Shown here: positions 1-9,598 of the stretch, piece by piece | Layout of the letters: every line of letters starts with the position of its first letter | Numbering within the stretch: position 1 is the stretch's first letter | Source: Tritrichomonas musculus | Taxonomy: Eukaryota; Parabasalia; Tritrichomonadida; Tritrichomonadidae | DNA length: 64,000 bases | Direction: 5' to 3' | Assembly: GCA_039105265.1 (NCBI GenBank) | Contig: JAPFFF010000017.1 | Coordinates: 3,038,001-3,102,000 of the forward strand | Notes under the pieces: generated by a model | Database searches by the model: none | What the model saw: only the letters and a program-made list of their open reading frames with translations | What the model was told of the DNA's origin: nothing | Position numbers and translations under genes: made by a program

Positions 1-191
1 TTAGTGATTTTGTATTCATTGCCGTCATTAGTGATGATTTTATATATCTTGTTCAAATAGTTTGTCGTTTGTGTTTTCATTTGCTCGATATTCTTTTGAT
101 AGAACAAATTGAACTCTTCAACTGATTTAAACACTTTTGATTCATTAATGTTTTCGTTTATTACTTTAAGTTCATTGATGTTATCATTCAT
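1..191 (-). CDS. Coiled-coil protein, N-terminal part (A), cut by window edge
   Basis: The start codon is at 189-191 on the minus strand and the gene runs off the window start. The visible N-terminus matches the 176-residue protein at 54538-55068 (element B), including the block with E-E-F-(N/D)-L-F and the later T-T-N-Y-L-N-K-I-Y-K-I-I. It is more distantly similar to 36487-36948 in C. The complete homologues end in a predicted coiled coil. Function is unknown. It lies downstream of the pVI-like gene in the same direction, as in B and C, which suggests a virion or assembly role. Too short for the usual length filters. Confidence 0.8.
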   Translation of the reverse strand, partial: MNDNINELKVINENINESKVFKSVEEFNLFYQKNIEQMKTQTTNYLNKIYKIITNDGNEYKIT

Positions 192-221
192 TTGTATTCA
201 ATTTAAAACGTTTCATTATAT

Positions 222-476
222 TTACCCAACTTTATCCAAAATTGATTTACCAACTTTACCAGCTGTATCAGCATAACTGAGACCTCTATCAACGAAATCA
301 ACAACTTGACCGACACCAGGAATGAGACCAGTAATTGGTTTGACTCTATCAATGATTTGCCTTCCAACGTTAACAACTTGAGGAAGCTTTTCAACGACTT
401 TCTTTGCTGTGTCTTTGACTGTTTTGGCAAACTTAGTAAAACCGTTCTTTATCTTCTTGAATATACCTATACCCAT
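222..476 (-). CDS. pVI-like amphipathic minor virion protein (A)
   Basis: An 84-residue protein starting MGIGIFKKIK. An N-terminal amphipathic lysine-rich helix is followed by a hydrophobic, glycine-containing stretch (I-P-G-V-G-Q-V) and a C-terminal S-I-L-D-K-V. Small proteins of this type in Polintons and adintoviruses are compared with adenovirus protein VI, which lies under the capsid and disrupts membranes. That role here is inferred from composition and context. The gene is divergent from the capsid gene with 54 bp between start codons. Close copies occur at 54254-54505 (B) and 36999-37250 (C). Confidence 0.75.
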   Translation of the reverse strand: MGIGIFKKIKNGFTKFAKTVKDTAKKVVEKLPQVVNVGRQIIDRVKPITGLIPGVGQVVDFVDRGLSYADTAGKVGKSILDKVG

Positions 477-530
477 ATTTTAAGAGTAAATAAAAGAGAT
501 AATATATTGATTCTTTTTATTAAATCATAA
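477..530. promoter_or_regulatory. Bidirectional promoter region, pVI-like / capsid (A)
   Basis: A 54-bp gap between divergent start codons. TCATA at 525-529 sits directly before the capsid ATG and fits the Trichomonas initiator consensus TCAYW. The equivalent gap in B (54201-54253) has the same TCATAA before its capsid start. Confidence 0.55.
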
Positions 531-2387
531 ATGTTATACAGAAACGATAGAGCTCACAATTATCAAATAGAGACAGGAAATGTATTGGATGCGTTCAAGG
601 AAATGCGCAACATGATTAACGTTAATGATGGTACTCGTTCATTTTCATTTAGGACAGTTGATTGTCATGACCAACCTGCTCCATTTCATCAAGGACAGTA
701 TTCACAAATCAGTTTAACACATCCTGACCACTTCATCAGTGATGTTGATAAAGGTTTCTTAACATTTCACATCAAATTGAATCTTCAATTAAGCACAGAC
801 ATTGCAAAGCTTAAAGCGATTGAAGACCCTGAAAATCTTTATAAATTATTTGTTGGTTTCAAATCATCAAATCAATTGTTTGACAGGTTAGAGATTCTTC
901 ATAATAATGTCAATGTCGGATATCAACAGAATGAAGCAATTCGTGAAGGTTTCTTGTATTCAGTTCTCAAACCTGAAACAGAAAAGAAAAGACGCCGATT
1001 TGTTCATTCATTATGGGAAAACGTTTGCAGCTATTCACAAACGCATGCAGGTGTTTACGTTAATCTTAATGATTTCAAAGATAACGGAAGAGCTGAGTGT
1101 GAATTTGATTTAAATATACCTTTTGATGATTTGCTCGCATTGCAAGCATTTGATTTATTCCCTAATGGTATCATTGGTGATTTAGCTATTCGTTTTCAAG
1201 TTAGTCCCGCTGGTCTTGTTTGGGCAGTATTAGACCCTTACACAGTTGCTGAAACAAAAGCATTCCTTGAAGATGATGACAAGATATCAATGAAACAACT
1301 TGACCAACTTCGTGAATTGAAAGCTAAAGGAAAACTAAAGAGACAGTTCACACAAATTGGAAATGAAGCATTGATTCCTGGAGTTCTTGATAAATCAATC
1401 AAATTCAAATACAATATCTGTGCTGAACACGGTATACCAGTTAATTCAGAACCAATTGAACTTGAATTTGAATTCACAGATGAAGAATATGAAAGATTTG
1501 GTATCAAACGAACTGATGACTTGAGAGAGATTGCAAGACACAATCCAGATAACACAACAACAGTTGAGTCATATCATACAATTGAAATCGTTGAAGAAAC
1601 ACCAACAATGAAGAAATATGAATCACAAAAGGCTGTATTGACATGCAATCAAATGACAATCACACTTTGCAAATCAAACATGCAAGGCTATGGTGTTTGT
1701 GAAGCAACAAGACAAGGAATTGAAGACATTCTTCGAGAAGGTATCACCATTCCATCACAAAAGGTTGACTATCATGCTTTCCCTATTGCTGCAGCTCAAA
1801 ACGGAATCAAATCAACTTTGAACATTCCATTAATTAATGTGACCACGATGTCTGTACTGTTTCCAAAACATCATAATGATTTGACTGTCTTTGAAAATCC
1901 AGTTTATCAAAACTGTTATTTGAATATTGGTGGCAAGAACTTTCCTGATGAAAACGTTGACACAATCGGTGCAAGATTCTTTGAGAATCAATTAACTGCT
2001 GGAGACCTTGATGCCATTACATTACAATGCACAAAAGAGTTTGAAGACAGTTTCACAATGCCAAAGAACGACACAGAAGGAACAAGATACAAGAATACAT
2101 TAAGAGATGCAACATCATTTGTTTTCAATGTTCAAACTGAAAGGTCGAGTGCTGGATATACATATGACGGTCTTGATGGGGGATTTGGTAATGTTCAAGT
2201 TCAAATCAATGGTCAACCAATTCATACAGGTAAGAATGATACATATTATAATGTTAATGAAGAAGGAACAGTTCACCCGCCCCCAGTTCAATTATGTTTA
2301 TGCCGCGACACCTATTTCCATTTATCACTTGACGGATTGGTTTACGTTGATGATGAAACGCCAAAAGGTTCACAAGCTAATGAATAA
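531..2387 (+). CDS. Major capsid protein, double-jelly-roll type (A)
   Basis: A 618-residue protein starting MLYRNDRAHN. It is the main shell protein by family and context. Length and the N-terminal block S-F-S-F-R-T-V-D-C-H-D-Q-P-A-P-F followed by a T-H-P-D-H-F-I-S-D-V-D-K-G-F-L region resemble Polinton capsid proteins, in which a first beta-sandwich opens with such a segment. The C-terminal half has Y-K-N-T-L-x-D-A-T-S-F-V-F-N and the end P-P-P-V-Q-L-C-L-C-R-D-T-Y-F. It is near-identical to 52332-54200 over most of its length, with a variable block around residues 290-385. It is followed after 58 bp by the integrase. It looks intact. The double-jelly-roll assignment rests on family resemblance, not a structure. 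Confidence 0.85.
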   Translation: MLYRNDRAHNYQIETGNVLDAFKEMRNMINVNDGTRSFSFRTVDCHDQPAPFHQGQYSQISLTHPDHFISDVDKGFLTFHIKLNLQLSTDIAKLKAIEDPENLYKLFVGFKSSNQLFDRLEILHNNVNVGYQQNEAIREGFLYSVLKPETEKKRRRFVHSLWENVCSYSQTHAGVYVNLNDFKDNGRAECEFDLNIPFDDLLALQAFDLFPNGIIGDLAIRFQVSPAGLVWAVLDPYTVAETKAFLEDDDKISMKQLDQLRELKAKGKLKRQFTQIGNEALIPGVLDKSIKFKYNICAEHGIPVNSEPIELEFEFTDEEYERFGIKRTDDLREIARHNPDNTTTVESYHTIEIVEETPTMKKYESQKAVLTCNQMTITLCKSNMQGYGVCEATRQGIEDILREGITIPSQKVDYHAFPIAAAQNGIKSTLNIPLINVTTMSVLFPKHHNDLTVFENPVYQNCYLNIGGKNFPDENVDTIGARFFENQLTAGDLDAITLQCTKEFEDSFTMPKNDTEGTRYKNTLRDATSFVFNVQTERSSAGYTYDGLDGGFGNVQVQINGQPIHTGKNDTYYNVNEEGTVHPPPVQLCLCRDTYFHLSLDGLVYVDDETPKGSQANE

Positions 2388-2426
2388 ATGAATTGATTTT
2401 CATTAAATAATCATCATTAATGAATG

Positions 2427-2437
2427 CTTTATTTTTG
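2427..2437 (+). promoter_or_regulatory. TTTATTTTTG upstream motif, integrase (A)
   Basis: CTTTATTTTTG ends 8 bp before the integrase ATG at 2446. The same motif precedes many starts in the window (for example 39991-40000, 42404-42413, 52221-52230), so it is a candidate core promoter or leader element of these transposons. Confidence 0.5.
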
Positions 2438-2445
2438 CGATTCAA

Positions 2446-3531
2446 ATGGAAGACTACAAAGAATCAATCAATTATCCTTTCAAATCAAAGTACAAGTACA
2501 TCAAAGACACAAACATCAAAACTGAGCCATACATACCTGACTTTCAATTGAAAACAGTAAAGAAACTATCAAAACCTGACTTTTCATTTGAACCATACGC
2601 GTACGAAATCGATATAATGTTTGCATTAAACAAAGCTTATTTAGTAATAATCAATGTAAACACCAAATACCTAATTGTTGAACCAATTAATTACAAGTCT
2701 GAGTTTTATGTAATCAAAGTAATTGATAAACTAGTCAATGAAAGGAATATCAGAATTGAAACAATTAAATGTGATGGTGAAAAGGCTTTCATATCAAATG
2801 CATTCAAAAGTTATTGCAACGGAGACGAGCGACACCAATCAAACAAACCGTCAAAGAAATTCAAAGCACCAAACAAAATAAAGTTAATCATTGATGATTC
2901 ACCTTTCACGAATGCACATAAATGTGTTGATGCAGTAATCAGAACATTACGAAATGCTTTCGGTCAATCACAGCAACGAATGACAAACAATGTATTGATG
3001 CAACAAATGGTTGAATGGTACAATAACACTCCTCATGCATCTCTTCGTTTATTGAATCCTTTATACACATCATTTGACGAAGAAACTGATGAATACCTTG
3101 ACAAACGGCAATCAAAATATATTTATCTAACGCCTCAACAGATGCAAGATGACCGCGACCTTGAATGGCAATACATCAGAGCGAAATCAATGCAATTGAA
3201 AGAGATTCAACAAAAACAAAGATTTAAAGGTCTTCTATCATACAAACCCAAAAATATAATACTTGTTCACACCGATTACGGAAAAACAGAAAAGAAACAT
3301 GAGAAAAGAAGAAGAGTATTCAATGAACTCGCTGAATTCATTTGCTATGAATCTGGAAACGTTAAATGTAAACTATTAAATCCTTTGCGTCAAACTAACA
3401 AAACACTGAAGAATAAAACAATAATAACTGTACCAATCATGTACACAAAATATGTTTGTTCGTCAATAGATGATTTGAATGATGATTATAAAATATTCTT
3501 TTTGGCTTATAAAACGCAAAATGAAAGCTAA
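2446..3531 (+). CDS. Retroviral-type integrase (A)
   Basis: A 361-residue integrase, the enzyme that joins element ends to target DNA. The RNase-H-like core shows an acidic residue in E-I-D-I-M-F (about residue 56), a second in K-C-D-G-E-K-A (about 110), and the third position in H-K-C-V-D-A-V-I-R-T-L-R-N (about 163). That third position is usually glutamate in integrases but is aspartate here, as in the B, C and D copies. The C-terminal part holds an SH3-like stretch (G-N-I-I-L-V-H) and a basic segment K-K-H-E-K-R-R-R. It overlaps the next gene by 11 bp, which implies tight coupling. Copies of 371, 420 and 367 residues occur in B, C and D. Confidence 0.9.
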   Translation: MEDYKESINYPFKSKYKYIKDTNIKTEPYIPDFQLKTVKKLSKPDFSFEPYAYEIDIMFALNKAYLVIINVNTKYLIVEPINYKSEFYVIKVIDKLVNERNIRIETIKCDGEKAFISNAFKSYCNGDERHQSNKPSKKFKAPNKIKLIIDDSPFTNAHKCVDAVIRTLRNAFGQSQQRMTNNVLMQQMVEWYNNTPHASLRLLNPLYTSFDEETDEYLDKRQSKYIYLTPQQMQDDRDLEWQYIRAKSMQLKEIQQKQRFKGLLSYKPKNIILVHTDYGKTEKKHEKRRRVFNELAEFICYESGNVKCKLLNPLRQTNKTLKNKTIITVPIMYTKYVCSSIDDLNDDYKIFFLAYKTQNES

Positions 3532-3871
3532 ACAACCAATCACAAAACGATACTATCACACACAATCAAAAGATTTTATTCTTCCTGATGATTTCGTTTA
3601 TAGTCGCAACAAGAAGTACATTGTCGTTCAATACTGTGGGGCTGTTGTCAATCAACATATTGTCGGTGATTTGATGGTTCATTCAGATATAGTTGAATTC
3701 ATGCCTTTCTGCGACCATTTCATAATGCTTGCTAACAGAAGACAAACGAAATACAGGAAATATGAGTGTCTGAATAACACAAAAAAAGAGTATCATTTAT
3801 GGTTTACAGATATGAAAGGAAACGTTATTGAACCTGAATCATTTATATTCAGTTGCTTATTAATTTATTGA
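3521..3871 (+). CDS. Small conserved beta-rich protein (A)
   Basis: 116 residues starting MKAKQPITKR. An upstream in-frame ATG at 3479 exists, but 3521 is chosen because the B copy starts at the same methionine. It always follows the integrase (B 50757-51107, C 34325-34657, D 61515-61844). The conserved core is Y-F/Y-H-T-Q, S-R-N-K-K-Y-I-V-V-Q-Y, G-D-L-M-V-H-S-D-I-V, F-I-M-L-A-N-R-R-Q-T-K-Y, and an end W-F-T-D-x-x-G-N-V-I-E-P-x-x-F-I-x-S-C-L-L-I-Y. The beta-strand-rich pattern with a D-x-x-G-N turn would fit a small jelly-roll or minor capsid piece, but this is speculation. Function unknown. Confidence 0.85.
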   Translation: MKAKQPITKRYYHTQSKDFILPDDFVYSRNKKYIVVQYCGAVVNQHIVGDLMVHSDIVEFMPFCDHFIMLANRRQTKYRKYECLNNTKKEYHLWFTDMKGNVIEPESFIFSCLLIY

Positions 3872-3878
3872 ATTCAAA

Positions 3879-4409
3879 ATGAATAACAATCATTCACCTC
3901 CAGTGTTTGAAGCTTTTTTTGGACCTTCATCATATAAACCACCTGAATACTATCCAAACACACCAAAATTCGTTAACATCACTGAAGGACCACCACCGAC
4001 ATGTGATTATTATATTCCTCGCAAATTCAGGAATATCAGAAGCCCGCCACCAACATTTAAACAACATCCTGCACTCGAAAGAAGAGTTCGAATAAGAGAG
4101 AAGCTATTTGAACAATTGCAAGATGACCCAATATATGAAGTGTATACCAAAGAAAAACAAAGACAAGCTGAAACAATAAAAGCTAAACAACGAACCAACA
4201 GAATCAAATCATCATTCATTCAACAACCAAACCCTCCTTCACCATCAATGATTTGGAATGATTCGAGATATTGGAATCAATTGAGAAACACCGATGAATC
4301 ACTTGATAAAACTGAAATCACTCCGTTTGATGCTGATTTGAGTCCAACACGTAGACTCAACACATCCAAACATCGAAGACCAAAACGCAAAATGAGTGAA
4401 CAAAAATAA
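3879..4409 (+). CDS. Proline-rich low-complexity protein (A)
   Basis: A 176-residue protein starting MNNNHSPPVF, rich in Pro, Lys, Arg and Asn, with no recognised domain. By position it corresponds to the 321-residue gene of B (49778-50743), the 493-residue gene of C (32752-34233) and the 468-residue gene of D (61848-63254). All are low in complexity and very different in sequence. Its start lies 7 bp after the preceding stop, so it is likely expressed with the integrase cluster. It could be a disordered virion or DNA-binding protein. Not recognised. Confidence 0.7.
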   Translation: MNNNHSPPVFEAFFGPSSYKPPEYYPNTPKFVNITEGPPPTCDYYIPRKFRNIRSPPPTFKQHPALERRVRIREKLFEQLQDDPIYEVYTKEKQRQAETIKAKQRTNRIKSSFIQQPNPPSPSMIWNDSRYWNQLRNTDESLDKTEITPFDADLSPTRRLNTSKHRRPKRKMSEQK

Positions 4410-4462
4410 AAGTAATCAACATGATTCAATGAATATCATTTCATTTATTTTTATTCTCTGAT

Positions 4463-7024
4463 TCATGCTTCTTCTTGAAATATATCAATATCGTATCTGT
4501 TTACATTACTTAATTGGTCTTTCTTCTGTGCATTTAGTTTTTCCTTATATTCGAGATATCCACATTGTTGACCATAGATTTTATCAATCAAGTTATTGAT
4601 TATTCGATTATATTCTTCTTTATTTTCTCTTATCTCTTCTGTAGGTATTTCAGCAGCCAATTGAGTCTTTTCAGCTAGTTTTTGGGGTCTCTGCTTGTCA
4701 TTCATACTGACATTTACTAAGTATGATAGTATCAATGATTCCATTGATTGAATGAAAGCAATTGGCATTCCTTCCCAAGCACTTCTATTAGGATTGAATT
4801 CACCGCTTTCAAAGTTGATGACCTTTGACAAATTATTGATGAATGTTGTCATTCGCTTACCAATCATTTGATTGTACTTTGATTTGTTGATTTTCTTCCA
4901 TGCTAACCATTGAATGTAGTTCATTGGCTGACCACCTTTTTCAATCTCTTTCTTGACATTGTTATCAAAGTAAATACAAAACATGACATTTGAAACTGAA
5001 AGGTATGAAATGATTCTTGTTAATGGTTTGAATTGTGGGAATAATTGCCAGAAGACTTTCCAAACCTTTGCGAAATAGCTTGACCAATATGATGAAGGGC
5101 TTAATCGTTTGCTGACTTTTGGCTTACCCAAACCGAGTTCATTGTGATAGAATTCTGTATATTTCTGGATGGTTTCATTTGGATTAATATTATATTCACC
5201 TTTCTCCCAGTCTACAGAATCCTTTGATTTATTGAATTGTTCATTGAGCCAAACATTGAACGGTTTAGCTTTCCTTTCTTCTGCTGATTTGACAACTGTC
5301 TTCCATACTTTCTTATAAGGAGAAGCAAATACAAGTTTATAGCCGTTTATGACTTGTGGCACTCCTTTCTTATCAACTAATACAATATCATCAATCTTAT
5401 CTCCATTCAGGTCTGTTATTGCTTCACCATTTGGGTCCATTCCATTTGTAGGAAGTAAACGATATTTTGGCTTTCCGTCTTGGTCGAGATGTGTATGACA
5501 GTATATTGTTGCTTGGTCTCTGGTTGAGGCGGCAGGAATGTATTTGATTCTATAATTACCATTAATGATTAAATCAAGGAAGTTTTGTTTATAGTATGTT
5601 GAACTCTTGGCGGGTGATTGAATGTTAAGGTTTGTGAAATCTCTATCGATGTTTTCAAGAACGGTTGGTGCATCTCTGTCCTCACGCTTACCTCTTACTG
5701 TTGCTGCTTTAGCATTTTTAATTAAAGCATTGATTTCATCATCGGTTATTTTTTGTGCAAATGGATTTCCAGGTTTAAATATTTTTTGATTGAATTCAAC
5801 TTTATCACCATCAATGAACTTACCATGCTTCTTTGGTTTATTTGCTTGTTGAGCGTATTCAGTGAATGTTTGATTGAGGTCATCACCATCTTCTCTATCG
5901 AAAACAAATGACTGCGAAAAATCGTCTGCGTCTGTCATGACTCTTTTAGATGCTGAAAAATTATTAACAACATCATCTGGTTTCACAAATGGGACTGGTT
6001 TAATTGATGGTGGTTTGATTGGTTGTATGACATCAGAGCCTTTGATAGGTTTTTTATTAATGATTGTGTCAAACACTCTGAAGAATGATGATAAGCCTGT
6101 AATTGATTTTCGTTCATTGGTTATATCAATGTTTCTCTTCATATTATCTCTAATAGTTTCAAGTGTTTGATGTAATGCATCAACGTTTTCCTTTGCTTGT
6201 TCATCAAGTTTGTTTTGTGGTTTCTTTGCTGCTTCATAACATCTTGGTAGTACATTGAGCCATGGTTGATTATAGCCTAATTGCTTGAGCAATTCAATGT
6301 CATCATCTACCAAATCATAAGGAGACAGCAACAAGGCTGATAGGTTATCTTCATCCTCTTCTTCTAGTTCTGGGAAGTTAAATGATATTGATGGTAGTGA
6401 ATCATCTTGCTCCAAAAAACTTGTATTCAGTAATTCATCAGAATCACTCGGAGTTATGCGTTTTCTTCTTGGTGTTCTTCGTTTATTACTGTCAGGTGTT
6501 GGTTCATGTATGCTTGTTCTCTTTCTTCTTCCTTTGGTGGTTTGTGGTGTTTGAATCTTTCGTGGCGGTTTGATGGGTGATGAACGAAAACCATCAGAAC
6601 TATAATTCAAATCATCGTTGACAACAATATTGAAGTAATTGATAATTGTATCAAGACTTTTTTTGTCTGTTGTGTACTCTCTTAAACTAAGGAATTGATT
6701 GCCTTTGCTTTTAATACCTGCATTGATTTTGTTCATCAATGAAACAAATCGACGAAACTTGACTTTCATTTCACGAATCTTTCCCACACTTCTTCCTGTA
6801 TATTCATTGTTTTGTATTTGATACAACAAATTAATTAAATCATTGGGGTGTTCTAGTTTGTATGTACTGAGAAATGTGTTCCTAAAATAATCTATCGGGT
6901 CCTCTAGTTCTTCATCATCATCATCAGGTTTAGATACCTCGCTGTCAAATATAGTTTCATCATCAATATTGCTCAAATCTAATTCAAAGCTATCAGATGA
7001 ATTATTTTTGTCTTGTTTTGACAT
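4463..7024 (-). CDS. Large conserved element protein, 853 residues (A)
   Basis: A large protein of unknown function starting MSKQDKNNSS. The N-terminal third is acidic (D/E runs), followed by a Ser/Arg/Lys-rich region with T-P-R-R-K-R. The conserved C-terminal half begins near the block N-Y-R-I-K-Y-I-P-A-A-S-T-R-D-Q-A, then D-L-N-G-D-K-I-D-D-I-V-L-V-D, which resembles a calcium-binding D-x-N-G-D-x-x-D-D loop, and later S-P-S-S-Y-W-S-S. Homologues: B 47201-49708, C 30690-32732, D 63251-63967. It is transcribed divergently from the fibre gene with only 22 bp between starts, which suggests co-regulation and a virion role. Not recognised beyond that. Confidence 0.85.
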   Translation of the reverse strand: MSKQDKNNSSDSFELDLSNIDDETIFDSEVSKPDDDDEELEDPIDYFRNTFLSTYKLEHPNDLINLLYQIQNNEYTGRSVGKIREMKVKFRRFVSLMNKINAGIKSKGNQFLSLREYTTDKKSLDTIINYFNIVVNDDLNYSSDGFRSSPIKPPRKIQTPQTTKGRRKRTSIHEPTPDSNKRRTPRRKRITPSDSDELLNTSFLEQDDSLPSISFNFPELEEEDEDNLSALLLSPYDLVDDDIELLKQLGYNQPWLNVLPRCYEAAKKPQNKLDEQAKENVDALHQTLETIRDNMKRNIDITNERKSITGLSSFFRVFDTIINKKPIKGSDVIQPIKPPSIKPVPFVKPDDVVNNFSASKRVMTDADDFSQSFVFDREDGDDLNQTFTEYAQQANKPKKHGKFIDGDKVEFNQKIFKPGNPFAQKITDDEINALIKNAKAATVRGKREDRDAPTVLENIDRDFTNLNIQSPAKSSTYYKQNFLDLIINGNYRIKYIPAASTRDQATIYCHTHLDQDGKPKYRLLPTNGMDPNGEAITDLNGDKIDDIVLVDKKGVPQVINGYKLVFASPYKKVWKTVVKSAEERKAKPFNVWLNEQFNKSKDSVDWEKGEYNINPNETIQKYTEFYHNELGLGKPKVSKRLSPSSYWSSYFAKVWKVFWQLFPQFKPLTRIISYLSVSNVMFCIYFDNNVKKEIEKGGQPMNYIQWLAWKKINKSKYNQMIGKRMTTFINNLSKVINFESGEFNPNRSAWEGMPIAFIQSMESLILSYLVNVSMNDKQRPQKLAEKTQLAAEIPTEEIRENKEEYNRIINNLIDKIYGQQCGYLEYKEKLNAQKKDQLSNVNRYDIDIFQEEA

Positions 7025-7046
7025 TGTTTAGTTTCTAATAAATTGA
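7025..7046. promoter_or_regulatory. Ultra-short bidirectional promoter, 853-residue gene / fibre (A)
   Basis: Only 22 bp separate the two divergent ATGs. Equivalent gaps are 18 bp in C (30672-30689) and 21 bp in B (47180-47200). Core promoter elements must overlap or lie inside the opposite coding sequence. Confidence 0.5.
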
Positions 7047-9392
7047 ATGTTTACGATTGAGCAGAGCGGGCACATAACAAAAACAAATACTATTGACGGA
7101 TTGATTAACGAATACATTAAAAGATATGTCGATAATTATGTTATCAAAGGTGATACATCGAACGGAAACGTAGGAGGTTCAAACGGTCATGGAATCACAG
7201 AGGAACAATTGAATGAAGCTGTTAACGGATTGCGTGATTATGTTATCAACAATTATGCTTTATCAACTGATATACCTGATGACTTGATTAATGAAGAATC
7301 GTTGACGACAAAAATAAATGATGCATTAAAAGGATATGCATTGAAGAGTGAAATACCTGAACCTGTTGACTTGACACCGTATTATACTAGTTCACAAGCT
7401 GATGAGAAGTTTATCGATGAGGATGAATTGGCTTATGAATTAGATAAGTATGCATTGAAGACAGATATACCAGAAGTACTCAAAAATAATGAGTTGCAAT
7501 TGAATCCGAATGAAGAACCAACAGAAGAAGTTCAACAGAAATTGATGAATGATGATAAACCGCTATCAGCACAAGCATCATATATATTAACATCTATGGC
7601 AGTAACTAAAGTAATGGATTTGATTAATCTTGATGAATATGCAAAGCTTACAAACTTAAGCGAGTATCGTAAAATGAATGATTTTAGTACTAACAATGTT
7701 ATCACAAAAGATTTACCTATAACAGTAAAACGTTTTGTGTTTGATAAAGATTTATACAATTATGATACTGCTCATGCACCATTTCATGCAGGAGCTCATT
7801 TAATAGGGACATATGATGTAATTGATGTTAATAATAATATACTTTCTACCAATAATAAGCTTGATATTATATTTGAACCTGTTCAAATCATTGATAAATA
7901 TGAACCTGATTACAGATTTCAAATGTTTTATCATGATGAACTTCATAGTTATTTTGTTTGGGAAGAGTATTCAGGTGCTATATATGGACGAGATGATAAC
8001 ATTGCAAATTCTCTGTTTTTAGTTTCAATAACATCAGCTACAATAGAAACAAATGATGAAATAGCATTGAAGACAGATATACCAGAACCTGTTGACTTGA
8101 CAGCTTATTATACTAGTGCCCAGGCTGATGAGAAGTTTGTCGATGAGGATGAATTGGCTTATGAATTAGATAAGTATGAAACGAAAACAGTCGCTGAAGG
8201 TAAGTATGCATTGAAGAGTTCATTAAATGAATTATTAACAAACAATGTTTATACTTCAGCTGATTTACTAACTAATTCACTTGAAACTACTGATTTCGAT
8301 ATATCTTATTTTAATGAATTGCGTGATATATTCGAACAAAATGAGAAACCAATAACTAATCTAGCTTCATTAATATTATCTAAAGTTGTATTTAAATGTC
8401 AAATGCCTGAATGTTTATCTGAATATTTAACTAAATCAGAATCTGATAATAAATATGTTCCCAAAGAAGGTAATTCAACTATTAAAGGTACATTGTCAAT
8501 ATTAGATACAAATACTACAGAATCAGATTTAAAAACCTTGTTAATAGCAGGCATAGGTACAAATGAAAATGAAGCCGCAACTTTCGGTTTTTATATTGGT
8601 TCAGGTGTTTTAGGTGTTGCAGGTTGTGAAAATATTATTGGTTGGGATATAGAACATACCATTTTTCATAATAACGTTTTTATAACATATGGTGATTTAG
8701 AAATAGATGGTGTAGATGCAGATTGTTTAAAGGTATATCAAGGAAATCCAAATTTATATGAATCGAACATAATTCTTGGTCTTAATTCAGCAAAATGTGC
8801 AAAAATACAATATTATAATCAAGGTAATTTAGCTTATTATAGAGTAATATTGGATAATTCAAACATATTTTCTTATGAAGTTTCTCCATCAGGAAGAAAT
8901 ACAACAATTGGTTCTAATTTACATGTTAATGGTAAGATAACATCAATCGGTTCAAATACAATCACACATTACTCACCGATTGAATCATCAATGAACTCTG
9001 TTAGTGATTTCGTTGTTGGTTCTCCTGTGTATATGACAGGAAAGGTTTACAAACATGTTGGTGATGAATGGAAACCATCAACAGCTGATGATACAACTGA
9101 TTGTATTTGTAGTGTCAAGACATCAGGAACATGGAAGGAGTATATCGGTATATGTGTGAGAATCGATGAACAAAATAAATGTATCACATTCGCAAGTCAT
9201 GGCGATTACATTTGCAAAGTTAATGATTCATCATGTTATTCAATCGGTGATGAGGTGTTTATCGATAATGAAGACAATAAGCTGAAAGTTCTTTCAGGAG
9301 AGACAGCGATAACATCAAAAATAAAACGCATGACTGTTGGAATCATTACAAGCATCATTGATGAAAGAACATTAGCTGTATTCAAAGAGTAA
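7047..9392 (+). CDS. Fibre-like spike protein (A)
   Basis: A 781-residue protein starting MFTIEQSGHI. It contains repeated tail-fibre-like units of the form Y-A-L-K-T-D-I-P-E-P-V-D-L-T-x-Y-Y-T-S-x-Q-A-D-E-K-F, found near residues 100 and 345. The C-terminal 130 residues (from I-T-H-Y-S-P-I-E) are strongly conserved with B and C and include G-D-Y, V-N-D-S-S-C-Y-S-I-G-D-E-V-F-I-D and T-V-G-I-I-T-S-I-I. The middle is unrelated to that of B. A conserved base and tip with a variable shaft is typical of receptor-binding fibres; the role is inferred. The reading frame is intact. Confidence 0.75.
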   Translation: MFTIEQSGHITKTNTIDGLINEYIKRYVDNYVIKGDTSNGNVGGSNGHGITEEQLNEAVNGLRDYVINNYALSTDIPDDLINEESLTTKINDALKGYALKSEIPEPVDLTPYYTSSQADEKFIDEDELAYELDKYALKTDIPEVLKNNELQLNPNEEPTEEVQQKLMNDDKPLSAQASYILTSMAVTKVMDLINLDEYAKLTNLSEYRKMNDFSTNNVITKDLPITVKRFVFDKDLYNYDTAHAPFHAGAHLIGTYDVIDVNNNILSTNNKLDIIFEPVQIIDKYEPDYRFQMFYHDELHSYFVWEEYSGAIYGRDDNIANSLFLVSITSATIETNDEIALKTDIPEPVDLTAYYTSAQADEKFVDEDELAYELDKYETKTVAEGKYALKSSLNELLTNNVYTSADLLTNSLETTDFDISYFNELRDIFEQNEKPITNLASLILSKVVFKCQMPECLSEYLTKSESDNKYVPKEGNSTIKGTLSILDTNTTESDLKTLLIAGIGTNENEAATFGFYIGSGVLGVAGCENIIGWDIEHTIFHNNVFITYGDLEIDGVDADCLKVYQGNPNLYESNIILGLNSAKCAKIQYYNQGNLAYYRVILDNSNIFSYEVSPSGRNTTIGSNLHVNGKITSIGSNTITHYSPIESSMNSVSDFVVGSPVYMTGKVYKHVGDEWKPSTADDTTDCICSVKTSGTWKEYIGICVRIDEQNKCITFASHGDYICKVNDSSCYSIGDEVFIDNEDNKLKVLSGETAITSKIKRMTVGIITSIIDERTLAVFKE

Positions 9393-9598
9393 ACCAATTG
9401 ATTGATTTTCATTTTATTTTTGTTCATTTATTTATTAATTCATGATTTCAATACATATCTGGTCAAAAATAATTTTTCTTCAGAAAAAGTTCTCGAAAAA
9501 TTTTTCGCTAATATTGCTATAAGTGTGTAAACCAATATAGTATATAACCATTTAAATATAAATCTGTAAATGAAAACTATTATTATACGGCAATGATA

